NCBI GenBank assembly: GCA_964631125.1
Contig: CAZVYN010000012.1
Location: 1 to 64,000 of the forward strand
Direction: 5' to 3'
DNA: 64,000 nucleotides
Origin: CAZVYN01 sp964631125
GTDB taxonomy: Bacteria > Eisenbacteria > RBG-16-71-46 > CAIMUX01
This document shows, piece by piece, positions 27,212-35,395 of the stretch (its first letter is position 1; each line of letters begins with the position of its first letter). Below the pieces are notes generated by a model that saw only the letters and a list, made by a program, of their open reading frames with translations, was not told the DNA's origin and searched no databases. A program made the translations under genes and the position numbers.

Positions 27212-28358
27212 CGACGAGTCGCGGGAGCGCGGGCGAGAGCCGACTCACGATCTCATAGGGAATCGTCTGCGCCAGTTGCGCCAGCCGCTCGGCCGACACC
27301 TCATCGTCCCCTTGCCTTCCCAAGAGGACCACTTCGTCCTCCAGGGCCGCGTCCGGGATGTCGGTCACATCCACCAGGGTGATGTTCATGCAGACCCGGC
27401 CCAGGACCGGCGCACGGCGTCCCCGGACCAGCACGTGGCCGAGCGAAGAGAGCCCCCGGTCGTAGCCGTCGGCGTAGCCGATCGGAAGAACCGCCAGCCG
27501 CGTGCGATGACTGGTTCGCACGGTACAGCCATACCCGACGAAGGCGCCCGCCTCGATCCACTTCAGTTGCGAGACGCGCGTCTTCCACGTCAGCACCGGA
27601 CGGAGTTCGACGCCGGGTCCGGACGCCGTCCGCAAGCTCGCGCGTGTCTCTCGGGAGGGCCAGAGTCCGTAGGCGCCCAGGCCGAGCCGAACCAGATCGA
27701 ACTGTGTTTCCGGCAGCGTGAGGAGCGCGGCCGTGCAAGCGGTGTGACGGAGGAGATCGGTGAAACCGGCCGACTCCACTTGGGCCGCCAGCGCAACGTA
27801 GCGCGCGAGTTGGCCGCGCGCGTAGCTCGAGTCGGTCGTGTCCTCGATATTGGCGAAGTGAGTCGAGAGGCCGGCGAGAGTGAGACCCTCCGCCCGCGCG
27901 AACCGGGTCAGGTATACGTCGAGATCTTCGGGAGGGATCCCCTGCCGGTTCGTGCCGGTCTCCAACTTGAGATGACAACGGACGCGGACGCCCTGTTCGG
28001 ATCCGAGTCGATCGAGCGACTCCACCGTTTCGAGATCGAAGACCGTCGGTTCCAACCGGTGCGTGAGGAGACGCGACAGATTCCGATTCGCGACGTACCC
28101 CATGATGAGCACGGGGCGTGTCCATCCGTGGGACCTCGCGGCAATTCCTTCCTCCAGCGCATGCACCCCGAGCCAGTCAGCACCGGCCGACTCGGCGAGC
28201 GCCGAGATCGACGCGAGGCCATGTCCGTAGGCGTTCGCCTTCACCACCAAGAGCAAGCGCGTGTTCGACGCGAGACGGGCGCGGAACAGGCCCATGTTGT
28301 GCCGAAAGGCGTCGGCGTCGATCTCGATCCAGGAGAGCCAAGCGGCGCGCGGGTCCAT
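27168..28358 (-). CDS. alr: Alanine racemase
   Basis: 396 residues. It interconverts L- and D-alanine for peptidoglycan using PLP. The PLP lysine is in VVKANAYGHG (near residue 39); the opposing catalytic tyrosine is in VGYGCTVRT; LETGTNRQG and GYADGYDRGL are also conserved. The start ATG (28358) leaves only a few bases after a TAGAGT element on the minus strand, so a leaderless or very short leader transcript is possible. The C-terminal end overlaps the convergent tRNA-binding gene by 44 bases. Confidence 0.95.
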   Translation of the reverse strand: MDPRAAWLSWIEIDADAFRHNMGLFRARLASNTRLLLVVKANAYGHGLASISALAESAGADWLGVHALEEGIAARSHGWTRPVLIMGYVANRNLSRLLTHRLEPTVFDLETVESLDRLGSEQGVRVRCHLKLETGTNRQGIPPEDLDVYLTRFARAEGLTLAGLSTHFANIEDTTDSSYARGQLARYVALAAQVESAGFTDLLRHTACTAALLTLPETQFDLVRLGLGAYGLWPSRETRASLRTASGPGVELRPVLTWKTRVSQLKWIEAGAFVGYGCTVRTSHRTRLAVLPIGYADGYDRGLSSLGHVLVRGRRAPVLGRVCMNITLVDVTDIPDAALEDEVVLLGRQGDDEVSAERLAQLAQTIPYEIVSRLSPALPRLVVNAPDSPAELLDRD

Positions 28359-28444
28359 GGGCGCGGACTCTACCAGGGCGTCTCGAGTCTCGCATCGAGC
28401 ACCGCGCCCGGGTTCGGCTAAGGTACGACCGCCAGGAGGGAACG

Positions 28445-28831
28445 ATGGGATCCATGTCCGTACCCGAGTCGGTCGCGATCGTCGGCGCCAGTTCCGATCG
28501 TGCGCGATTCGCCAACAAGGCGCTCCGCGTCTACCGCGAGCTGGGCGCCCGCGTCTTCCCGATCCATCCAACCGAAACGAAGATCGAAGGGATCGAAGCG
28601 TTCCGCTCTCTGCGGGATCTCCCGGCGCCGGTCGACCTGGTGCTCCTCTACGTCCGTCCCGAGATCGGCTTGGGTGTGCTCGAGGATGCGGCCGCCTCCG
28701 GCTCGTGTCGCGTCTTCCTGAATCCGGGGACCGAGAGTGACGCGATCGACGCCGCGATCGCGCGGCTCGGTCTCGAAGCACGAAGCGGCTGCGCCATCGT
28801 CGCGGTCGGGAAGAGCCCGGCCGACTATTGA
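28445..28831 (+). CDS. CoA-binding domain protein (YccU-like)
   Basis: 128 residues, starting at an ATG with AGGAGGG 4-6 bases upstream. It has the Rossmann-like CoA-binding fold: VAIVGASSDRARFANKALR, VFPIHPTETKIEG, DLVLLYVRPEIGLGVLEDAA, FLNPGTES. These small proteins are related to succinyl-CoA synthetase alpha subunits but lack catalytic domains; the function is unresolved. The stop codon is 10 bases from the next start, so it may be cotranscribed with the lipoprotein gene. Confidence 0.85.
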   Translation: MGSMSVPESVAIVGASSDRARFANKALRVYRELGARVFPIHPTETKIEGIEAFRSLRDLPAPVDLVLLYVRPEIGLGVLEDAAASGSCRVFLNPGTESDAIDAAIARLGLEARSGCAIVAVGKSPADY

Positions 28832-28841
28832 TCTCTCATCG

Positions 28842-29657
28842 ATGAGGCTCGACGTCGCGGGCGCCGTTCTCGTCGCGTTCCTGCTCGCGCTTGCCCTGTC
28901 CGGCTGTGCCACGACCCGACCGTCGCTGACCCCCGTTTCGCCATCCGAACTGCCGGACGCGTGGTTGCGTGAACTGCGCGCCCTGCCACGGCCGGGACCG
29001 TTCCGCGCCGATTTTCGTGCGCGGGTCGATGACGGGACTCGACCGCCCTTCACACTCTCCGGTTCGATCCAGTCGATCCTGCCCGACACCCTGCGCCTGG
29101 AAGCGCAAGGCGGCATCAACACTCCGGTGTTGGCGTTGCGAGCGCGCGCCGACTCCTGCCAATTGCTCCTCCACCGTGAGGCGGCCTATTGGGACGCGCC
29201 GCGGACCCCGATCGACTGGCAGCGTGGCGGGCCCTCGGCGTTGGCGCGCGGGCTGTCCTGGGCTCTCGCGCCGCAGGAAATTCTGGAGCACTTCCTTCCC
29301 GACAATGCGGGCGAGATGGCCTCGAGACGATGGGTCGTCTCGGGTCGACTCGATGCGGGCGAGGGACCGGGGGGTCGGGTTCGTTGCGAGGTCGACCCCA
29401 AGGGACGGCGGATCCGTCGGGTCACCCTCGACGCCGGGGTCGAAGGGACGCTCGATCTGTGGCTCGACGGCTACACCGAGCTGGCCGGGGGCTGGACCCC
29501 CACTCGGCTCGATCTCCGCTTCGGGGCGGGCGTCGCCCGCGTGCAAATGGAGATTCTCCAGGTCCGATCGCTCGCTCCCGACGAGCTCGGCTCCCTCGAA
29601 CTCTTGCATCCCCCGCGCTGGTCGCGCGTGGCGCCGGGGGCTCGGCTCTTTCGCTGA
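28842..29657 (+). CDS. Lipoprotein, LolB/DUF4292-like
   Basis: 271 residues. The signal sequence ends in lipobox LSGC (cysteine near 22). The mature chain is an antiparallel strand set (PFRADFRARVDDG, TLSGSIQSILPDTLRLEA, TPVLALRARADS, GGRVRCEVDPKGRRIRRVTLD) that fits the half-barrel of LolB-like or DUF4292 lipoproteins. Such proteins bind the acyl chains of lipoproteins or lipids; function is inferred by fold only. The ATG at 28842 has a weak ribosome binding site, so reading from the upstream CoA-binding gene may matter. Confidence 0.65.
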   Translation: MRLDVAGAVLVAFLLALALSGCATTRPSLTPVSPSELPDAWLRELRALPRPGPFRADFRARVDDGTRPPFTLSGSIQSILPDTLRLEAQGGINTPVLALRARADSCQLLLHREAAYWDAPRTPIDWQRGGPSALARGLSWALAPQEILEHFLPDNAGEMASRRWVVSGRLDAGEGPGGRVRCEVDPKGRRIRRVTLDAGVEGTLDLWLDGYTELAGGWTPTRLDLRFGAGVARVQMEILQVRSLAPDELGSLELLHPPRWSRVAPGARLFR

Positions 29658-29680
29658 GCGGGCCGCTTCCGGGAAAGCAG

Positions 29681-29709
29681 TTGCCGCTCCCCGACCAACT
29701 TGGTAGATT
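29681..29709 (+). promoter_or_regulatory. Sigma-70 promoter of etfBA
   Basis: TTGCCG (29681-29686) and TAGATT (29704-29709) with a 17-base spacer, 80 bases upstream of the etfB start. Confidence 0.65.
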
Positions 29710-29788
29710 CCCGCGTCGTCTTACCCGCGACCCCCTTCGCGCGCGTGGAGGTGGGACGGGTTTTTTTCTGTTCGGCGGGAGGCGCCTC

Positions 29789-30577
29789 TTGCGAATCGCG
29801 GTCCTCATCAAGCAGGTGCCGAGCTCCGAAGCGCGGATCCGGATCACGGCCGACGGACGTGGAATCGAGCCCGGGGACGTCGAGTTTGTGGTCAATCCGT
29901 ATGACGAATACGCGATGGAGGCGGCGCTCCAGCTCAAGGACAAGTTCGGCGCCGAAGTCGTGACCGTGTCCCTGGGTCCCCCGCGGATCCACGAGGCGCT
30001 ACGAACGAGCCTCGCCCTCGGCGCGGATCGCGCCGTGGCGCTCGACGACCCGGCGCTCTTTGGGGCAGACGCCGGTGGGGTGGCGCGGATGCTCGCCGCG
30101 GCGGTCCGCAAGCTCGAGGCCGATCTCGTCCTCTGCGGAAAGCTCTCCATCGACGAGGAGAATTCGTCGGTCGGCGTGCAGGTGGCCGAACTGCTCGGCT
30201 GGCCCCACGTTTCGGTCGTCTCGAAACTCGAATTCGCCGACGAGCGCCACGCGCGAGTCGAGCGTGAGATCGAGGGAGGCGTGGAGCAGATCGACGTCGA
30301 CTGTCCCGCGGTGCTCACGGCGAACAAAGGCCTGAACGAACCGCGTTACCCGTCGCTCAAGGGCATCATGATGGCCAAGAAGAAGCCGCTGGAGAGCTGG
30401 GATGCGGCGGCGCTGGGGCTGGATGCGAGCGCGGTCGGAGCGGCCGCGGCGCGTGTGCGCATCGTCGCGCTCGAACCGCCGCCCCCGCGACCGGCGGGCC
30501 AACTGGTAACCGGCGATGCGAAAGAGATGGTCACGAAGGTCGTGGCCGCGCTGAAGAACGATCGAAAGCTGATCTGA
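29789..30577 (+). CDS. etfB: Electron transfer flavoprotein beta subunit
   Basis: 262 residues from a TTG at 29789 with GGGAGG 6 bases upstream; the resulting N terminus MRIAVLIKQVPSSEARI is typical of EtfB. Signatures include NPYDEYAMEAAL, ALRTSLALGADRAV, DLVLCGKLSIDEENSSVGVQVAELL and GLNEPRYPSLKGIMMAKKK. EtfB binds AMP and pairs with EtfA to carry electrons from acyl-CoA dehydrogenases or other oxidoreductases to the quinone pool. It is 14 bases upstream of etfA. No dehydrogenase or ETF-quinone oxidoreductase is adjacent, so the electron donor is not shown here. Confidence 0.95.
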   Translation: MRIAVLIKQVPSSEARIRITADGRGIEPGDVEFVVNPYDEYAMEAALQLKDKFGAEVVTVSLGPPRIHEALRTSLALGADRAVALDDPALFGADAGGVARMLAAAVRKLEADLVLCGKLSIDEENSSVGVQVAELLGWPHVSVVSKLEFADERHARVEREIEGGVEQIDVDCPAVLTANKGLNEPRYPSLKGIMMAKKKPLESWDAAALGLDASAVGAAAARVRIVALEPPPPRPAGQLVTGDAKEMVTKVVAALKNDRKLI

Positions 30578-30591
30578 GCGGAGGCCGAGCG

Positions 30592-31578
30592 ATGAGCAAT
30601 CAGCGGACGATCCTGGTCTTCGCCGAACAGCGGGACGGAAAGCTCAAGCGCTCCGTGCTGGAGTGTCTGGCCTTGGCGCGCGAACTAGCCGGGAGCGGCG
30701 GCGGCTCCATTCACGCTGTGCTCCTCGGTGCAGGCGTCGCCTCGCTCGCGGGCGAGTTGAAGGAACATGGCGCCTCGCGTATCCATCTCGCCGACAGCGA
30801 AACCTTCCGCCTGCCCACGAACGAGACCTATGTCGCTGCGTTGGCTGCGGTCTGCGCGGAGAGCGGGTCCCCCTTGGTTCTCTTCCCCGCCAGCGCGATG
30901 GGGCGCGATCTCGCTCCTCGTCTGGCGGCGCGGATCGACGCGGCGTTCGTCGCGGAGTGTCTCTCCCTCTCGACCCGCGCGGAGGGGTACACGGCGAAGA
31001 AATCGATGCTCGGCGGCAAGGTCTTCGCCACGCTCGATATCTCGGGCGCCGGACCGGTCGTCGTGACGATGAAGCCGGGCGCGCATGCGGCGAGCCCCGC
31101 CCCGGCGGCCGGCGAAGTCGCGGCTCTCTCGCCGGTGGCCGTCGACGCGAGAGCCCGGATCGTCGGGCTCGCGGCGGGCGGCGGGGACGGAGTCGATCTA
31201 CAGGAGGCGGATGTCGTCGTTTCCGGTGGGCGAGGTCTGAAGGGGCCGGAGAATTTCCATCTGGTCGAATCGCTCGCCAAGGCCATCGGCGGCGCAGTCG
31301 GCGCAAGTCGCGCGATCGTCGACGCCGGCTGGGTGGCCCATCATCATCAGGTCGGGCAGACCGGTGTGACCGTCAATCCCAAGCTCTACATTGCCTGTGG
31401 GATCAGCGGCGCGATCCAACACCTCGCCGGTATGCGCGGCTCGGGCTGCATCGTCGCGATCAACAAGGATCCCGAAGCCCCGATCTTCAAGGTCGCCGAC
31501 TACGGACTAGTGGGAGATGCGTTCGAAATCCTGCCGCTCCTGACCGAAGAGATCCGACGCGTGCGGGAAGCGTCGTAG
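30592..31578 (+). CDS. etfA: Electron transfer flavoprotein alpha subunit
   Basis: 328 residues with GGAGG upstream. The FAD-binding C-terminal domain is clear: VSGGRGLKGPENFHLVESLA, VGQTGVTVNPKLYIACGISG, AIQHLAGMRGSGCIVAINK, DPEAPIFKVADYGLVGD. It forms the heterodimeric ETF with the preceding EtfB. The thioesterase gene begins 2 bases after its stop codon, so an acyl-CoA role is plausible. Confidence 0.95.
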   Translation: MSNQRTILVFAEQRDGKLKRSVLECLALARELAGSGGGSIHAVLLGAGVASLAGELKEHGASRIHLADSETFRLPTNETYVAALAAVCAESGSPLVLFPASAMGRDLAPRLAARIDAAFVAECLSLSTRAEGYTAKKSMLGGKVFATLDISGAGPVVVTMKPGAHAASPAPAAGEVAALSPVAVDARARIVGLAAGGGDGVDLQEADVVVSGGRGLKGPENFHLVESLAKAIGGAVGASRAIVDAGWVAHHHQVGQTGVTVNPKLYIACGISGAIQHLAGMRGSGCIVAINKDPEAPIFKVADYGLVGDAFEILPLLTEEIRRVREAS

Positions 31579-31580
31579 CC

Positions 31581-32078
31581 GTGGAGCCGAGACCGGTGGG
31601 TGACTCTCGCGTCGAGATGGTGGAGCTGGTGCTCCCCAACGACGCCAATCTGCTCGGGAACGTGCTCGGTGGAAAGGTCATGCACCTCGTCGACATCGCG
31701 GCCGCCATCGCCGCGCATCGCCATTGTCGTCGCCAGGTGGTGACCGCCTCGATGGATCGGATCGACTTCCTCCACCCGGTCAAGGTCGGCGACGTGATGA
31801 TCCTCGACGCGTCCGTCAACTACGTCGGACGGACCAGCATGGAAGTCGGCGTCAAGGTGCACTCGGAGAATCTGACGACGGGCGTTCGTCTGCACACCGC
31901 AACCGCCTACACGACGTTCGTCGCCATCGACGAAGAAGGGAAGAAGGTCGCGGCGCCGCCGTTGCTCCTCACCACCGACGAGGATCACCGGCGATTCCGC
32001 GAGGGCGAGGCGCGAAGGGCTCAGCGGTTGGCGGAGCTGCAGGAACGGCGCGCGCGCGCGGAGGCAGAGTCGGCCTGA
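31581..32078 (+). CDS. Acyl-CoA thioesterase (hotdog fold)
   Basis: 165 residues from a GTG at 31581; later in-frame GTG (31596) and ATG (31617) codons are possible alternatives. The hotdog fold is shown by LGNVLGGKVMHLVDIAAAIAAHRH, VVTASMDRIDFLHPVKVGDVMIL and GRTSMEVGVKVHSEN, matching the YciA/BFIT group. It hydrolyses acyl-CoA to free acid and CoA; chain-length preference is unknown. The tail from about 145 is charged and helical. Placement directly after etfA suggests fatty acid turnover. Confidence 0.85.
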   Translation: MEPRPVGDSRVEMVELVLPNDANLLGNVLGGKVMHLVDIAAAIAAHRHCRRQVVTASMDRIDFLHPVKVGDVMILDASVNYVGRTSMEVGVKVHSENLTTGVRLHTATAYTTFVAIDEEGKKVAAPPLLLTTDEDHRRFREGEARRAQRLAELQERRARAEAESA

Positions 32079-32184
32079 CGGCCGAAAGAGTGAACGAACG
32101 GGCGTCGCGCCGCGCGACCGCTCGAGCAGCGACGACCGTCGGCGTGGCCCCGCGAGGGGAGCGCCAAAGCGAGGGAGGTCCGTC

Positions 32185-33012
32185 TTGAAGTTCTGGCTCT
32201 CACGAAGCGTTCCCCTGCGCAGTCTCAAGCAGACGTTGCCGGGGCTCGAAGCGCGGGGCATGAACGCCCTCGTCCGGTTGACCGACGCCGACTACAACCG
32301 CGCGATCGCGGTTCGAGATCTCGAAGAGCTCGAACGCGAACTCCGTGGCCGGAAGATCGGCGCCTTCTGCCAGCTTCCCTACCACGGACTCCATCTCTCC
32401 TGTCCCGACTCCCGCGTCATGGAGTACTCCCGCGAGGTGATCAAGGAAGGGCTCGAGATCGGCACGATCCTCGGCTGCAAGGTGGCGACGCTCCGCACCG
32501 GGTTCTCCTCGCAGGTCCGCCCTTGCGCCACGCAGGACTGGAAGGATCGCTTCATCGGAAGCATGCAGGAATTGGTCGCTCTGGCGGAGGAGGAGGAGAT
32601 CGTCCTCGCGATCGAGAATACCTACGAACCCGATGCAGAAATGCTCCTCGAGGTGATGCGGACGGTGAACAGCCCGTGGCTGCGTTTCTGCATCGACCTC
32701 GGGCACGCCGCCTGCTACTCGCGCGTTTCGCCCGATGAATGGGTCCGCGCGTTCAAGGAATACGCGATCACGCTCGACTTCCACGACAACGAGGGTCTGG
32801 AGAACGAGCACCTCGCCTGCGGGTCGGGGGTCGTAGGCTACGAGGATGTGTTCGGCGCCCTGCAAGAGGTGGATCTCTCCGCCAACATCACTCTGGAGGT
32901 GGGCGAAGACGACATCGAGCCGTCGCTCGAGCACCTCGCCGGGCTCGGATTCGTCTTCGAGAAGGGCGAGATGCCCGAGACGTCGATCCTGCCGTCGCTG
33001 GAAGAGAGCTAG
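32185..33012 (+). CDS. Sugar phosphate isomerase/epimerase-like TIM barrel
   Basis: 275 residues from a TTG at 32185 with GGGAGG 5-8 bases upstream. It belongs to the AP endonuclease 2/xylose isomerase-like TIM-barrel family. Likely metal ligands are visible in IAIENTYEP-type (here VLAIENTYEP, near 150), IDLGHA (near 175), LDFHDNEG (near 195) and LEVGEDD (near 238). The substrate is not evident. A cluster of 10-bp repeats and a large hairpin follow before the convergent gene. Confidence 0.75.
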   Translation: MKFWLSRSVPLRSLKQTLPGLEARGMNALVRLTDADYNRAIAVRDLEELERELRGRKIGAFCQLPYHGLHLSCPDSRVMEYSREVIKEGLEIGTILGCKVATLRTGFSSQVRPCATQDWKDRFIGSMQELVALAEEEEIVLAIENTYEPDAEMLLEVMRTVNSPWLRFCIDLGHAACYSRVSPDEWVRAFKEYAITLDFHDNEGLENEHLACGSGVVGYEDVFGALQEVDLSANITLEVGEDDIEPSLEHLAGLGFVFEKGEMPETSILPSLEES

Positions 33013-33015
33013 GCT

Positions 33016-33060
33016 GGGCGACCCGGGCGGACCCGGGCGGACCCGGGCGATCCGGGCGAT
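33016..33060 (+). repeat. 10-bp tandem repeats (ACCCGGGCGG)
   Basis: About four copies of a GC-rich 10-bp unit, GACCCGGGCG to GATCCGGGCG, lie immediately after the isomerase stop codon. No gene is encoded here. Confidence 0.85.
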
Positions 33061-33084
33061 CAAGACCGGCGAGTCCCGATGTGC

Positions 33085-33127
33085 GCGCCCCCCGCTCGAT
33101 TCGTTCACTCGAATCGGAGGGGGGCGC
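33085..33127. terminator. Large hairpin between convergent genes
   Basis: GCGCCCCCC (33085-33093) pairs with GGGGGGCGC (33119-33127), and inside CGATTCG pairs with CGAATCG around loop TTCACT. The stop codon of the minus-strand gene (33105-33107) sits in the loop. It could terminate both convergent transcripts, though T tracts are poor. Confidence 0.5.
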
Positions 33128-35318
33128 CGATCATTTCGGGCGGAATCGGCGCGCCGAAGATCGAGAGTAGGGTGGGGGCCACATCTTCGATCCCCGGGAC
33201 CTTCTCGTTCGTCGAGTCGAGCCGACGGTTGGTGAAGAGAATTCCCTTCACTTCCTCGGGGTCGAGCGAACAGTGATCGCCGCTCCACTTCTTCTCGTTC
33301 GGCTCGAAGAGGGTCCGGGGGATGCCCCCGAGTGAAGTCTGCCAAGACACCCGGTAGCCGGGAGAGTTGGCGGCCCGCAGGTCCGGGATGAGATCAGGGT
33401 CGTAACCCGGTCTGTACATTTCGTCCCGTGTATAGACGCGAGAGACCGGCCTGATCCCGGTCGATGTATCGACGAACGCCTCCAACGACGCCTTCAACTC
33501 CCGCACCGTCGCGTCGTACTCCGCGCCCGGCGAGACGATGCCGTCCCGTTCCCGCCCGAGCACGTTGATGTACAGCGCGCCCAGCCCGAGCGCGTAAGCG
33601 CGCGTCCGCGACCAGTCGACGTTGGGCCAGAACTGCCCCTCGACGAAGAGATCGTCCAAGGTCAACATCGTCGCCTCATCTTGACCCTTGAGCGACATGA
33701 AGCCATTTCGAACCAGCCAGGTGTTGGTGTTGACCGAACGCTGCCAAGCGGCGAAGCCGTGATCGGAGCAGACCAAGAGGACGCCGTCGGGCGGGAGTCG
33801 GTCGAGTACATACCCGACGATCCGGTCCATCCGCTGATACGACTTCAGAACGAAGTCGCCCCACAGCGGCGCCAACTCTGCATCGTTGCGTGGACTGTCC
33901 GGATCCAGAAAGCGCCAGAACATGTGTCCCGCGCGATCGGTGAAGTAGAAGATCTGTGTGTACAGCCGGTCCCTCGGGTCCTCCAGGAACGCGTGCAGGA
34001 TCTCCTCGAACTTCGAGACGGTGAAATCCATGTCCTGCGCGAACGTCTCCTCGTCCGTGACCTCCTCGTCGAGCGCCCAGGTGTCGACGGCCCATCCGAG
34101 CGTCTTCCACAACCCGATGCGATCTCGGATCTCGTGCACGAACTCGGGCGGCTCGGTGATCGGGACGACCGGGTGATTCGGATCGATGTTGATCGCGCTC
34201 AGGTAGAGACGCACCCGGTCGTCCATCTGGAGCAGCTTGAAGCGCGCGATCCCGTGCACCTTGACGATCTTGCGGATCGGGAACTCGAAGTGGACGAAGT
34301 CGCTCCACTCCCCTTCCCGGAGCGTGAGTTCCTGATCGGGGAGTTGGATCGTGACGGCTCGCCCTTCCCAGTCGAATTCGAGCCGCATCGGTAGGTGGAT
34401 CTCGGGCGGAGAATCGAACAGCTTGTTGAACGGCCCATAGACGACGGCATCGATCCCGCGGTCGCCGGGCTCGACGTCCAACACGACGACCTTGCCGCCC
34501 TTCTCGGTGTCGGCTGCCGTCGAGACGAGATCCGAGGTGTAGAGCGTGTACGTGCCGAAGGTGCCGCGGATGTCGGGCACCCCGAGACCGGAGAGCAGGC
34601 GGCCGCCCGGGTTGAGATCGGGCGGAAAGGTTTGCGGGACGCGGATGATCGTGGAGCGCACCCCGTGCTCTCCGAGGATCTGCCAGAACGGAACGCCCTG
34701 CCGATGGTTGATCGCGACGGGGCGTTTCTGCGGGAAGTTCTCGCGGAGGAACGGGAGGGCGCCGGAGAAGACGGCCCCCCCAGCCGCCAGCGCGCAGGCG
34801 AGCGACAACCACAGGCGGCGGCTGATGAGGCCGATGACCAGCCCAAGGAGGAACGCGGTCACGAGGCCCGCCGCCAGCGCGAAGACGAGCGGGTTGCGCT
34901 CGCCGAAGAGAAGCGGCACGGTCGAGGCCGAGGCCATGGCGAAGTCGGGTGCGTAGGTATCGACGTCGCGCTTCAGGAAATCGAAGATGCGGTGGTGACC
35001 GGGATCCAATCCGGTCGCGAAGGTCGACCAGGAGACCGGCGTCTGCGGAGGATTGGTGGGGAGGAGCGGCCGGAAGCTTCCGGTCCGTCGCAACCGGTCG
35101 AGGTTCGGCAGCTTTCCTTCGTCCATCCAGCGCTCGACCATGCGTGCATCGGCGCCATCGAAACCGAGCACCACGACCTTCGAGGGACCGCCGGACGGAG
35201 CGCGCTCCGACCGACCCGAGGGTGAGAAGAGCAGGAAGGCGCATCCGAGAAGGGCCGCCGCCGTCGCGATCAGCAGCGAAACGGAGCGGGGGCGAAGCGA
35301 GATGGATCGGGATGGCAT
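33105..35318 (-). CDS. Membrane-anchored alkaline-phosphatase-superfamily protein (type I phosphodiesterase-like)
   Basis: 737 residues. An N-terminal hydrophobic segment anchors it (about 13-32), with a further hydrophobic pair near 137-190. The alkaline phosphatase/nucleotide pyrophosphatase fold shows VLGFDGADARM with the metal aspartate, PPQTPVSWSTFATG with the probable threonine nucleophile near 93, and VCSDHGFA near residue 505, where the last metal-binding aspartate and histidine sit. Two further transmembrane helices inside the catalytic chain are unusual. The substrate, such as a phosphodiester or nucleotide, is unknown. A ribosome binding site (AGGAGG) lies about 12 bases before the ATG. 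Confidence 0.75.
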   Translation of the reverse strand: MPSRSISLRPRSVSLLIATAAALLGCAFLLFSPSGRSERAPSGGPSKVVVLGFDGADARMVERWMDEGKLPNLDRLRRTGSFRPLLPTNPPQTPVSWSTFATGLDPGHHRIFDFLKRDVDTYAPDFAMASASTVPLLFGERNPLVFALAAGLVTAFLLGLVIGLISRRLWLSLACALAAGGAVFSGALPFLRENFPQKRPVAINHRQGVPFWQILGEHGVRSTIIRVPQTFPPDLNPGGRLLSGLGVPDIRGTFGTYTLYTSDLVSTAADTEKGGKVVVLDVEPGDRGIDAVVYGPFNKLFDSPPEIHLPMRLEFDWEGRAVTIQLPDQELTLREGEWSDFVHFEFPIRKIVKVHGIARFKLLQMDDRVRLYLSAINIDPNHPVVPITEPPEFVHEIRDRIGLWKTLGWAVDTWALDEEVTDEETFAQDMDFTVSKFEEILHAFLEDPRDRLYTQIFYFTDRAGHMFWRFLDPDSPRNDAELAPLWGDFVLKSYQRMDRIVGYVLDRLPPDGVLLVCSDHGFAAWQRSVNTNTWLVRNGFMSLKGQDEATMLTLDDLFVEGQFWPNVDWSRTRAYALGLGALYINVLGRERDGIVSPGAEYDATVRELKASLEAFVDTSTGIRPVSRVYTRDEMYRPGYDPDLIPDLRAANSPGYRVSWQTSLGGIPRTLFEPNEKKWSGDHCSLDPEEVKGILFTNRRLDSTNEKVPGIEDVAPTLLSIFGAPIPPEMIGAPLRFE

Positions 35319-35395
35319 GAGCGGACGGATCCTCCTGAGCGCGAAGGGGGAGCGGTTCGGTTCGTGCGCGGCGGGAGCGAAGGGAGCACTCTAAC

